Source of the DNA: JASFRI01 sp050115015
GTDB taxonomy: Bacteria > Acidobacteriota > Polarisedimenticolia > CBDVAL01
DNA length: 22,008 nucleotides
NCBI GenBank assembly: GCA_050115015.1
Contig: JASFRI010000022.1
Span: 1 to 22,008, forward strand
Reading direction: 5' to 3'
In this document: one piece after another, positions 9,192 through 17,500 of the stretch
Layout of the letters: each line of letters begins with the position of its first letter
Numbering within the stretch: the stretch's first letter is position 1
Notes under the pieces: generated by a model
The model's database searches: none
Seen by the model: the letters and a program-made list of their open reading frames with translations, nothing else
Told to the model about the DNA's origin: nothing
Program-made: the position numbers and the translations under genes

Positions 9192-11011
9192 CGACGCCGC
9201 TGGCGGAGCGCCTTCCGGAGCTGCCCGCCTCGCCGGGCTGCTACCTGTTCCGCGCCCGGAACCGGCAGGTCCTCTACGTCGGGAAGGCGAAGTCGCTGCG
9301 GAGCCGGGTGCGCGGCTACTTCCAGAGCTCCGCCCTGCACTCCCCGCGGATCGCCCGGATGCTCCAGGAGGCCGATGACCTGGAGCTCATCGTCACCGCC
9401 TCGGAGATGGAGGCGCTCATCCTGGAGAACAGCCTCATCAAGAAGGAGCAGCCCCGCTTCAACGTCCTGCTCCGGGACGACAAGAACTTCCCGTACCTGA
9501 GGCTGACGGTGAAGGACCGCTTCCCGCGTCTGGTGCTGGTGCGCCGGGCCCGGAACGACGGACAGCTCTACTTCGGCCCCTATCTCCCGGCGAGCAGCGC
9601 CCGGCGGACGCTGCGGATGGCCTCCCGCTACTTCAAGGTCGCCCCGTGCTACGAGAAGCTGGACGGCAGCCGGGACCGCCCCTGCCTCTACTATCACATG
9701 GACCAGTGCCTGGGACCGTGCCACGCGGGCCTGACCACGGAGGAGGAGTACGGCCGGGCGGTGGAGGACCTGCGGCTGTTCCTGGGCGGCCGGGATCGTG
9801 AGCTGCTCGAGCGACTGCAGGCGGCGATGGCCGCGGCGGCGGAACGGGAGGAGTACGAGCTGGCGGCCCACTATCGCGACCTGATCCGGGACATCCGCCG
9901 GGCAGCCCGGAAGCAGAACTTCTCGAGCGTCGGGCTCGAGGACCAGGATTACTTTCACTTCCATCGCGAGCGGGGCGAATCGGTCCTGCAGGTGTTCCAG
10001 ATGCGCGCCGGCCTTGTGCAGGCGCGGCGCGAGTTCTCGTTCGACTCCCTGGATCCCGACCTTCCCGACGACGAGTTCCTCGCCGGCGCGGTGGGGCAGT
10101 ACTACGCGGCCGCGCCCGAGATCCCCGCCGACGTCTACGTGCCCCTGCCGCTCCCCGGGGCGGAGCTGCTAGGGCGCTGGCTGGGGGAGCGTCGGGGCGG
10201 GCGGGTCCGCCTCCGGGTGCCGCGCCGCGGCGTCCGTGCCCGATTCCTGGACACCGTGCGCTCCAACGCATCGCTGGCGTTCCGCAGCCGTTTCCGGTCG
10301 GGGCACACGTCCGGCGTCCGGGCCCTGGAGGCGCTGCGGGAAGCCCTGGACCTGGAGGAGGCCCCGTACCGGATCGAGGGCTTCGACGTCTCACACATGC
10401 AGGGGGCGTTCCTGGTGGCCTCGGTGGTGGTCTGGGTCGGCGGACGGGCCCAGCGGGGGGAGTACCGGCGCTTCCGGGTGAGGACCGTCGAGGGGCAGGA
10501 CGACTTCGCCAGCATGGCGGAGGTCGTGTTGCGGCGCTACCGGCGCCAGATCCGGGAGGGCCGGGCGATGCCGGACCTGGTCCTGGTCGACGGGGGGAAG
10601 GGACAGCTCGCCGCGGCGGGGCGAGCGCTGCTCGAGAGCGGGGCGCCCCCCACCCCCATCGTGTCGCTCGCGAAGCGCGAGGAGGCGATCTTCGTGCCGG
10701 GGCGGGCGGAGCCCATCCGGCTGCCGCGGTCCTCTGCGGCCCTCCGGCTCCTCCAACAGGTGCGTGATGAGGCGCACCGGTTTGCGGTGTCGTATCATCG
10801 GAACACACGGTCCCGGGTGGCGGTGTCGTCGGCGCTGCTCTCCGTCCCCGGCGTCGGCCCGGCGAGGGCACGGAGGCTGCTGCGCGAGCTGGGCAGCCTC
10901 GAGGGGGTGCGGGCGGCGAGCGAGGCGGAACTGTCGAAGGTCGTACCGGCCGGGGTCGCCCGGGCCGTGGTCGCGGCGCTCCAGGAGCCACCGGAGGGGA
11001 CGGCGGGCTGA
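9188..11011 (+). CDS. uvrC: Excinuclease ABC subunit UvrC
   Basis: The 607-residue protein makes both incisions around a lesion after binding UvrB. The domain order is complete: an N-terminal GIY-YIG nuclease (GCYLF, VLYVGKAKSLRSRVRGYF), the Cys-rich segment RPCLYYHMDQCLGPC, a UVR motif (EREEYELAAHYRDLIRDI), the RNase H-like C-terminal nuclease (IEGFDVSHMQGAFLVASVVV, FASMAEVVLRRY, PDLVLVDGGKGQL) and tandem helix-hairpin-helix motifs (LLSVPGVGPARARRLL). The GTG start overlaps the uvrB stop by 4 bases, which indicates translational coupling. Having uvrB and uvrC adjacent is less common than scattered uvr genes. I see no clear terminator behind it. Confidence 0.97.
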
Positions 11012-11077
11012 GCCCCGGCCCCGGTCAAGGGGTGCCGTGAAACCCCCCACCAGCAGAGGACAATTCGAGAAAAGACT

Positions 11078-11106
11078 TTGACACCCCTGACCTTTCGCAG
11101 TATATT
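11078..11106 (+). promoter_or_regulatory. Consensus promoter of the RiPP-like operon
   Basis: A perfect -35 TTGACA (11078-11083), a 17-base spacer and -10 TATATT (11101-11106) predict a start near 11113. This is the strongest promoter in the window. The spacer ends in TTTCGCAG and closely resembles the promoter at 21800-21828 (22 of 29 positions identical by my count). Confidence 0.8.
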
Positions 11107-11111
11107 AGGCT

Positions 11112-11143
11112 GGCCAAATCGTAGGATGCTCAAGACCTTGGCC
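11112..11143 (+). promoter_or_regulatory. 5' leader hairpin next to the first RiPP-operon gene
   Basis: GGCCAA (11112-11117) pairs with TTGGCC (11138-11143), directly before the ATG at 11146. It forms at the very 5' end of the predicted transcript. The first gene has no obvious ribosome binding site at normal distance, so this hairpin may influence translation. Confidence 0.35.
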
Positions 11144-11145
11144 CC

Positions 11146-11652
11146 ATGCCGGATATCCGACAGAGGGGTGTGAAACTGGACCTCGTCGGGGAGGCTCTCC
11201 TCCAGCGGGGCATGGTGCGTTTCGAGGTCACCAGCTCGAGCATGGAGCCGGGCATCCGGGTGGGTGACCGGGTCGAGGTCAGGGCCCGGCCGCCCGGGAT
11301 TGGCGAGGTGGCACTGTACCGGGACCCGGTTCTGGGGCATGTGGTTCACCGGGTGCTGTGGCGCTGGCCGCTGGTCGGGACGCTGCGCTGGGCTTACACG
11401 AAGGGGGATGCGATCCCTCATCGGGACCGGCGGATCGGGGGTGACCAGCTGCTGGGCACGGTGGTCCGGGTCCTGAGGACGGGGGCCCGACCGAGAGCGC
11501 GGCGCTGGGGGGCCTGGATGGTCTCGATCGCCGGGTTGATGCGGCACCGGCTGGGGATGGCCCAGGGGGCCGCGCCGGTCGGCGCCACGGATGGGATGGA
11601 TGGCACGGAGCCCGGGCCGGCACCGCCGACGGGATCGGGGGGGTCGGGCTGA
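11146..11652 (+). CDS. S26-family (signal-peptidase-like) serine protease
   Basis: The 168-residue protein resembles S24/S26 peptidases. The SSSMEPGI segment gives the nucleophile Ser (about 32), followed by GDRVEV, the GHVVHRV box (His about 68) and TKGDAI (Asp about 88). A His general base rather than a Lys is the arrangement of archaeal and ER-type (S26B) signal peptidases. Unlike true signal peptidases it has no N-terminal membrane helix, so it is probably cytoplasmic or peripherally attached. The C-terminus is Gly/Pro-rich. As the first gene of an operon with a kinase, PqqD, radical SAM and a short peptide, it is a good candidate for the leader peptidase. The start is uncertain: ATG 11146 lacks a good ribosome binding site, and GTG 11170 is an in-frame alternative. 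Confidence 0.75.
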   Translation: MPDIRQRGVKLDLVGEALLQRGMVRFEVTSSSMEPGIRVGDRVEVRARPPGIGEVALYRDPVLGHVVHRVLWRWPLVGTLRWAYTKGDAIPHRDRRIGGDQLLGTVVRVLRTGARPRARRWGAWMVSIAGLMRHRLGMAQGAAPVGATDGMDGTEPGPAPPTGSGGSG

Positions 11653-11723
11653 GGGTTGCAGGTTGACGGTCTCCTGCGGTGTTCGTACGATTACCGCGCG
11701 ACGCCGGAGGAGCGAGCGGTTCC

Positions 11724-12668
11724 ATGGAGGAGGATCAGGCGAAAACCGCGGGAGCGGTCCTGCGGCCGGGTGACCGGACCCCGGACTGGGGCGACTGCGA
11801 GGCAGCGCCCGCCTTCGGGGACCGGCAGGTGGGGCTGGACGTCGCGGGGTTCCGGGTGCGAGCCCGTGGGCTCTCCGACGAGCAGGCCATCTGGTTTGCC
11901 CGTCGCTATGGCATCTTCGCCGCCGAGGGGGAGGCTGGAGTCCCCGACGTCGTCGTGGATGTCCGTCGCGGGCCGGTGGACGGCTTCCTCCAGGTGGACA
12001 CCTCGGGCGGGCCCGAGCTCTACAGGCTCGCGACGGAGTACGAGGGGAAGAGGCTCCGCTGCTGGTCCTACCGGTTCGCCGGCTGGTTCGGCAGGGAAGA
12101 AGGGGCGGGAGGGCTGGCCCTCTGCGACGTGGAGGGGCGCGGCTTCGAGTCCAGCCTCGAGAACTTCCTGCGGGTCCTCTACGCGACCCTCGCGCTGCAC
12201 CGGGGAGCCTTCCTGCTGCATTCCGCCGGGATCGTCCGGGAGGGGGCGGCGTACCTGTTCTTCGGCCCCTCGGGCAGCGGGAAGACGACCACATGCCGGC
12301 TGTCGGCCGGGCACCGGGTGATCAGCGACGACTTGATCCTGGTGCTGGACGACGACGGGCCCCGGGCGGCGAGCATCCCGTTCCGGGGACACCTGGCGGA
12401 GCTGCCGCGGCGGCAGGAGCGGTTCCCGATCGCCGGGTTCTATCGGTTGATCCAGGACCGTACGGTCCGCCTCGAGAGGCTCGAGACGGCCCGGGCGGTC
12501 AGCGAGTTGATGGGCAGCCTCCCGTTCGTCACGGAGAGGCCGCAGAATGGACCGGTTGTGCTGGAGGCGCTGGGCCGGGCGATCGATGCGGTTCCGGCCT
12601 ACCGGCTGCACTTCCGGAAGGACGCCAGCTTCTGGGACGCGGTCCTGGCCGCGACCGGGAGCGCCTGA
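11724..12668 (+). CDS. HPr kinase-related kinase (HprK-like)
   Basis: The 314-residue protein ends in an HprK-like P-loop domain: FLLHSAGIV (His about 166), Walker A GPSGSGKTTT (181-190), and GHRVISDDLILV, whose DD pair matches the HprK Walker B position. The N-terminal 150 residues show no family I recognise. True HPr kinases phosphorylate HPr in carbon control, but short relatives sit in peptide pathways, for example HprK-related proteins of the 'HPr-rel-A' gene systems and kinases that phosphorylate the C-terminal Ser of lasso peptides such as paeninodin. With PqqD and a peptide ending in Ser beside it, peptide phosphorylation is the favoured role; this is inference. The frame opens at GTG 11679, but ATG 11724 is preferred for its GGAGGAG site (11706-11712). 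The gap to the preceding gene is 71 bases. Confidence 0.8.
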   Translation: MEEDQAKTAGAVLRPGDRTPDWGDCEAAPAFGDRQVGLDVAGFRVRARGLSDEQAIWFARRYGIFAAEGEAGVPDVVVDVRRGPVDGFLQVDTSGGPELYRLATEYEGKRLRCWSYRFAGWFGREEGAGGLALCDVEGRGFESSLENFLRVLYATLALHRGAFLLHSAGIVREGAAYLFFGPSGSGKTTTCRLSAGHRVISDDLILVLDDDGPRAASIPFRGHLAELPRRQERFPIAGFYRLIQDRTVRLERLETARAVSELMGSLPFVTERPQNGPVVLEALGRAIDAVPAYRLHFRKDASFWDAVLAATGSA

Positions 12669-12702
12669 GGCGGCCCGCGGGCCGCGAGGAGCGCAGAGCG
12701 GG

Positions 12703-12993
12703 ATGCCCGAGTGGGGTCCGGATCATCGGCCGAAAATGGTTGCCGATGCGGCCTTTCGGCGGTATGAAGGACAAGCGGTGGTCGTGCTCCCGCACGGGGC
12801 GGAGATCAAGGTGCTCAACCCGGCCGGCTCGCTCATCTTCGAGCTGCTGGACGGACGGCACACCGTCGAGGATCTCGTCAGCGCGATCCGCGCCGAGTAC
12901 GAGGTGGACGAGGGCCAGGCGCGGCAGGACCTGACGGCGTTTCTGGACGAGCTGGAGGCCGGCGGCATGCTGTCGCCGGCGACGGAAGGATAG
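12703..12993 (+). CDS. PqqD-like peptide chaperone (RRE domain)
   Basis: The 96-residue protein matches the PqqD fold and length. The strand segment VVVLPHGAEIKVLNPAGSLI is followed by FELLDGRHTVEDLVSAI and a helical end with LTAFLDELEAGGML. PqqD-like proteins are RiPP recognition elements: they hold the leader of the precursor and present it to the modifying enzyme. The gene lies 34 bases after the kinase and 15 bases before the radical SAM gene, exactly where such a chaperone is expected. The frame is open upstream into the kinase gene. ATG 12703 is chosen for length and for the GAGGAG site about 11 bases before it; ATG 12736 is an alternative. Confidence 0.85.
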   Translation: MPEWGPDHRPKMVADAAFRRYEGQAVVVLPHGAEIKVLNPAGSLIFELLDGRHTVEDLVSAIRAEYEVDEGQARQDLTAFLDELEAGGMLSPATEG

Positions 12994-13008
12994 AGAGGGG
13001 CAGCGCAG

Positions 13009-14097
13009 ATGGCCGAAGAGTGCAACATCGTCGGCGAGGAGAGCCCGCTTCTCGAGATCAAGAAGCAGCGCTGGAATGCCGCCCGGCCGATGTCGGCGCA
13101 GATCGAGCTGACGTTCGCGTGCAACCTGGATTGCACGTTCTGCTACAACGTCGTGGACAAGGAGCAGCAGGAGCTGTCCACGATGGAGATGATCGACGTC
13201 TTCCGGAAGATTGCGGACTACGGCGTGCTCTACCTGACCCTGACCGGCGGCGAGCCGCTGGCGCGCCGCGACTTCTTCACCCTGGGGCATGCGGCCCGGG
13301 ACATGGGCTTCGCGCTGCGGATCTACACGAACGCCCACAGCATCGACGAACGCCGGGCGGACAAGATTGCCGCCATCACACCGCTGGAGGTGGAGACCAG
13401 CATCCACGGCGCGCGCCCCGAGACCCACGACAAGCTGACGCGGGTCCCGGGCTCCCTCGAGCGGCTCAAGAACGCCGTGCGGCTGCTCCGGGAGCGGGGC
13501 ATCAAGGTCAACATGAAATGCCCCGTCACGCGGTGGAACCAGGACGAGGTCGTGGAGGTCAAGGAGCTGTGCGACAGCCTTGACTCCGTCGCGGTCTTCG
13601 ACACCGTGATCACGCCCCGGGACGACGGGGACACGTCCCCGCTGCAGCTCCAGGCCACCGAGGAGTTCCTCCGGCGCTACTGGTCCGACGAGATGGCGTA
13701 CCTCCGGCCGGACCCGGTCATCGCGCCCCGGGACGACGCCAGCATCCAGGCGGTGTGCGGCACGGGCCGGTCTTCGTTCACGCTGGATCCCTACGGGAAC
13801 GTCTTCCCCTGCGTCCAGTGGCGGCGCTCCCTGGGGAATCTGCGGGAGGCGGGGACGTTCGAGGAGATCTGGTCACCGGACAACAAGACGCTCGTCGAGG
13901 TGCGTGACAAGGCCGTCGAGATGAGCGATATTCTGAACCGTCAGGAGCACGGGCGGTTCGCCCCCTACTGTCTCGGCGTCGCCGAGGTCCAGACGGGGGA
14001 TCCCATGGGCGGGTACTTCCAGGTGGAGGTGAACGCCCGTTTCCGACAAGAGGCCTACGAGGTCGCGCAGCGACGGGCCCGCTCGCGCTGTGCATAA
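13009..14097 (+). CDS. Radical SAM protein with reduced SPASM-like C-terminus (peptide maturase)
   Basis: The 362-residue protein has the radical SAM cluster motif FACNLDCTFC (Cys 38, 42, 45), the SAM-binding TGGEP (79-83) and a TIM-barrel pattern to about 240. The C-terminus looks like SPASM/Twitch, the auxiliary Fe-S module of peptide-modifying radical SAM enzymes: VCGTGRSSFTLDPYGNVFPC (Cys 250 and 268) and APYCLG (Cys 321). Cys 361 lies at the very end. A full SPASM domain usually has seven Cys, so at most one auxiliary cluster seems likely. Family chemistry includes Cys-to-carbon thioethers, C-C links and epimerisation; the reaction here cannot be told from sequence. PqqD directly upstream and a 38-residue peptide 60 bases downstream support the peptide as substrate. 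The ribosome binding site is GAGAGGGG. Confidence 0.9.
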   Translation: MAEECNIVGEESPLLEIKKQRWNAARPMSAQIELTFACNLDCTFCYNVVDKEQQELSTMEMIDVFRKIADYGVLYLTLTGGEPLARRDFFTLGHAARDMGFALRIYTNAHSIDERRADKIAAITPLEVETSIHGARPETHDKLTRVPGSLERLKNAVRLLRERGIKVNMKCPVTRWNQDEVVEVKELCDSLDSVAVFDTVITPRDDGDTSPLQLQATEEFLRRYWSDEMAYLRPDPVIAPRDDASIQAVCGTGRSSFTLDPYGNVFPCVQWRRSLGNLREAGTFEEIWSPDNKTLVEVRDKAVEMSDILNRQEHGRFAPYCLGVAEVQTGDPMGGYFQVEVNARFRQEAYEVAQRRARSRCA

Positions 14098-14118
14098 TCC
14101 AGTGGTTTCCGTTTCCCA

Positions 14119-14134
14119 GACCGCATCTGCGGTC
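14119..14134. promoter_or_regulatory. 7-2-7 inverted repeat before the peptide gene
   Basis: GACCGCA (14119-14125) and TGCGGTC (14128-14134) form a perfect inverted repeat with a 2-base centre, 23 bases before the peptide ATG and after the radical SAM stop. As RNA it would fold with a loop borrowed from the stem. It could be an operator, an attenuator or a processing site that sets a different level of peptide relative to enzymes. No T-run follows, so it is not a classic terminator. Confidence 0.45.
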
Positions 14135-14157
14135 GCATTTGCCAGAGGGGGGCTTTC

Positions 14158-14274
14158 ATGAAGAAGACCTACCAGAAGCCGGCCATCATCCACACCGAGA
14201 AGATCGAGGCTCGGGCGGTGAGCTGCCAGAAGGCGGACGACGCCGGCTGCTCCGGCGGCCCGCTGACGAGCTAG
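14158..14274 (+). CDS. 38-residue putative RiPP precursor peptide
   Basis: ATG 14158 follows an AGAGGGGGG ribosome binding site and runs to TAG 14272-14274. The Lys-rich N-terminus MKKTYQKPAIIHTEKIEARA looks like a leader, and Y5-x-x-P8 matches the YxxP motif that PqqD-like domains bind in lasso leaders. An A-x-A site (Ala 18, Ala 20) would let a signal-peptidase-like enzyme release the core VSCQKADDAGCSGGPLTS. That core has two Cys (23 and 31), four Ser/Thr and a C-terminal Ser, so it offers targets for thioether formation and for phosphorylation. Placement right after PqqD and radical SAM genes is the classic precursor position. The real chemistry, the cleavage point and the final product are not known. 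The class is unrecognised. Confidence 0.75.
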   Translation: MKKTYQKPAIIHTEKIEARAVSCQKADDAGCSGGPLTS

Positions 14275-14288
14275 TCGGGCCGGTGTGG

Positions 14289-14312
14289 CGGTTCCGGCCG
14301 TGGCCGGAACCG
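14289..14312 (+). terminator. Strong hairpin after the peptide gene, terminator-like without T-run
   Basis: An 11-bp perfect inverted repeat (14289-14299 with 14302-14312) starts 14 bases after the peptide stop. It is followed by TCTC rather than a T-run. It may end the RiPP operon or protect the 3' end of the peptide mRNA. Confidence 0.45.
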
Positions 14313-14334
14313 TCTCAGAACGTGCATGTAACGG

Positions 14335-14370
14335 GGACCCACCTGCGCCGGTGACGGCACGGGTGGGTCC
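14335..14370. promoter_or_regulatory. Second hairpin behind the RiPP operon
   Basis: GGACCCACC (14335-14343) pairs with GGTGGGTCC (14362-14370), and GCCG (14347-14350) pairs with CGGC (14355-14358) inside it. Together with the hairpin at 14289-14312 it makes a strongly folded spacer between the peptide gene and the protease gene. Confidence 0.4.
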
Positions 14371-14442
14371 TCGTGTGTCTGTGATGGGCGCGCGCAGACG
14401 GGCCCCATCCACCCCGGCCCGCCAGGCGGACCCCCCGGGCGC

Positions 14443-14471
14443 TTGTTTTTGCGCCGTCCGCGCCCGATATT
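14443..14471 (+). promoter_or_regulatory. Possible promoter of the C25 protease gene
   Basis: TTGTTT (14443-14448), a 17-base spacer and GATATT (14466-14471) predict a start near 14478. Matches are moderate. If right, the protease translation start must be downstream, which favours GTG 14527 over the earlier possible start at 14443. Confidence 0.4.
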
Positions 14472-14526
14472 GCGGGGGAGCGCTCTCGCGTACGAATTCC
14501 TCCGCCCCACCGGGCGGCGATCCGAG

Positions 14527-17500
14527 GTGTTTCTCTTGTCATCCTGCTGCTCCAGCGGGCCCACCCGGCGTGTCCTCGCCGCCTTGCTGCCGCTGCTGTT
14601 GCCGGGACTCCTGGCCGCCGCGGACCGTCCCGCCGAGGTCGTCTCGTCCGACCCGTCGGCGACCGTCCTCCGGCTGGCGCCGCGGGAGCCGGTGCGTCTC
14701 GTCCCGGTGCCGGGTACGCGCTATCAGCGGGCGACGATCCCGGGATTCGGCGAGGCCGGCGCCGTGGGAGCGCCGGCGCTGCCGGTCTGGACTGGGAGGG
14801 TGGCGCTGCCCCCGGGGTCCGTCCCGTCGCTCGAGATCCTGGACGTGACCCGCACGTCCCTGGGCCCGGTGCATCCGGCGCCGGTGCCCACCCGGGACGT
14901 GCTCTCCGTGCCCGAGGACGGCCGTCCGCTCCGGCCCGGCGTGGACTTCCGCACGGTCCTGCGGGAGGACCCGGCCGCGTACGCGGCGCCGGCCCCGGTC
15001 GTCGAGCTCGGCCGGCAGGGGCAGCTGCGCCACCAGCGCTACGTGGAGGTGATCTACCGGCCGCTGGCCCTCGAGGGGGGTGAGCTGGTGCTCCGCCGGG
15101 CCCGGGTCGTCGTCCACCATCGTTCCCCCGAGGCCGCGGTCCCGCGGACGACGGCGGCGGAGTCCGGATGGGAGGGGCTGTACCGGGAGGCGATCCTCAA
15201 CTACGAGGCCGGACGCGGGCTGCGGTCCCGCCCGGCGCCGGGGCGGCCCGAGGCGGCCGCGGCCGCGGGGCCGCGGCTCAAGATCCGCGTGGCCGCCGAC
15301 GGCCTCTACCGGCTGAGCCAGACGGCGCTGGCCGCGGCCTCGCCGGCCCTGGCCGCCACCGATCCCGCCGGATGGCGCCTGCGGAACCGCGGGCTGGAGA
15401 TCCCGATCCGGATCGTCGGCGATGCCGACGCGGTGCTCGAGCCGGGGGAGTACGTGGAGTTCGTCGGCCGCGGGCGCCACGAGCCGGACATGGAGCTGGA
15501 GGCGGACCTCGGATTCGGGCTGCTCCTGTACCGCGAGACGGACGTCGGCGGGACGAACGTCTACGTGCTCACCGGGGAGCCGGGGAGCGGCTCCCGGGTC
15601 GGCACCCTGGACGGGGCGCCGGACGCGATCTCCCCGCTGCCGGCGGAGCCCGACTACGAGGACACCGTGCGTTTCGAGCAGGAGACCGTGTTCCTGCCGC
15701 TGATCGGCGACGACGCCTGGTACTGGGGGCCCCGGTCGAACTCCCTGGACGTCGGCGGGACCACGAAGCCGGCCACCCGCAACCTGTCGCTGGCCTTGCC
15801 GGGTCTCACCGGCGACGCGGTGCCGGCGACGGTGCGGCTCGCCCTCCGCGGTGTGACCTCCCTGAGTGCGGTGGATCCCGATCACGTGATCTCGATCCGG
15901 CTGAACGGATCCAGCGCGCCGGACCTCGTCTTCGACGGCGATACCGCGGCGACGGCGGAGGTGGTGGTGGACCAGGCCGCGGACCTCACCGATCCCACCG
16001 ACCTGGAGTTCACCGCCGAGCCCGTGTTCAACGGGCCCAGCGAGGTGACCAACGAGGTCATCCTGGACCATGCGGAGGTGACCTACCGCCGGGACTTCTC
16101 GGCCCCCTCGGGCCTGCTGGAGTTCACGGTCCCCGACGGGGACCTTGGCTTCACCGTGACGGGGCTTCCCGACGGCGACGTGGTGGCGTACGACCTCTCC
16201 GTCCCCGTCGGCGCCGGCACGCATCCCGCTCCTGCCCGGCTGACGGGACTGGACATCGCGGGAGGGCCGCCCTTCTCGGCGAGCTTCGAGATCCACCCCC
16301 TCGGGACCGGGGAGCGCACCATCCTCGTGACCGCTGCGGCGGGCCGCACGGCCCTGGCGGGGCCCGATCTCGTGGAGGACACGCCGTCGAGCCTCTCCGA
16401 CCCGGCCAACGGCGCGGGCTACCTGATCCTCACGGAGCCCGACCTGATCGACACGACCCCCGGCAGCGCCTTCAGCCAGTTCGTCGACCGGCGGGAGGCG
16501 CAGGGATACCCGGTGACGGTCGCGTTCGTCGAGGACATCTTCGACGAGTTCGCCGACTCCCTGCCGGGCCCCGAGGGGATCCGTGCCTTCCTCGGGCACG
16601 TGTTCCAGAACTGGACGGGGTGGGACGCGGACGGGGACCTGGTCCCGGACCCGCCGCGCTTCGTCCTGTTCCTCGGGGACGGCACCGTGGACTACCGCGA
16701 TCGCTTCGACTACACGGGCCTGCCGCAGCCCTTCTTCGACGGGGTCCCCACGTCGATCCTCTACGTGGAGGGGAGCGTCCTGGCGTGGTTCAGCAGTGAC
16801 GTCTGGATGACGGCGGTCTCCGGGGACGACTACCTTCCTGAGTTCCTGCACGGGCGGCTGTCCACGCGCAGCGCCGCGGAGACCGAGGACGTCTTTTCGA
16901 AGCTGCTGGATTACGAGACCGCTCCGGAGTCGGGACCCTGGCGGTCCCACGCGCTGGCGATCACCGACCGGGGCATCCTGCCCTCCTCCACCGCGGAGTT
17001 CGAGCGGATCGTCGGCGAGCTGGAGACCGATTACATCGCGCCGCCCTTCACCGTGGAGTCCCTGTTCTACGACCGCGACTTCGGGGGGCAGGGGAACCAG
17101 GCGGCGATGCACCAGGCGATCCAGGACGCCGTGGACGGCGGCGCCGCCCTGCTGGAGTACATGGGGCACGGCAACTTCACCGGCTGGGGGCTGGACGGGC
17201 TCTACTCCACCAGCGACGTCCCCCTGCAGGCGAACGGGGATCGCCAGCCGATGATGATCATCGAGAACTGCCTGTCCGGCGGGTTCGCCTGGCACGTGGC
17301 GCCAGGCATGGGGGAGGCCTGGACCCTGACCCCGGGCCGCGGCGCCATCGGCGCGTTCGCCCCGGCCGGCCTCTCCTCGACGCTGGTGGGGGAGCCGGTG
17401 GTGGACGCGATCTACGGCGCGATGTTCGGACCGCCGAAGACGCGCACCGCCGGGGAGCTGGCCGCCCTCGGGCTGCTGGCCCTGGACGGCCAGGGCTCCC

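Noticed and set aside
11724..12668. A genuine HPr kinase/phosphorylase of carbon control
   Set aside because: The N-terminal half does not show the HprK N-domain, no HPr or PTS gene is nearby, and the neighbours point to peptide modification.
11146..14274. A lasso peptide cluster
   Set aside because: The YxxP leader, the HprK-like kinase and Asp residues at core positions 7 and 8 recall lasso peptides. However, there is no asparagine-synthetase-like cyclase and no B2-type transglutaminase-like protease in the operon, and a radical SAM enzyme is present instead.
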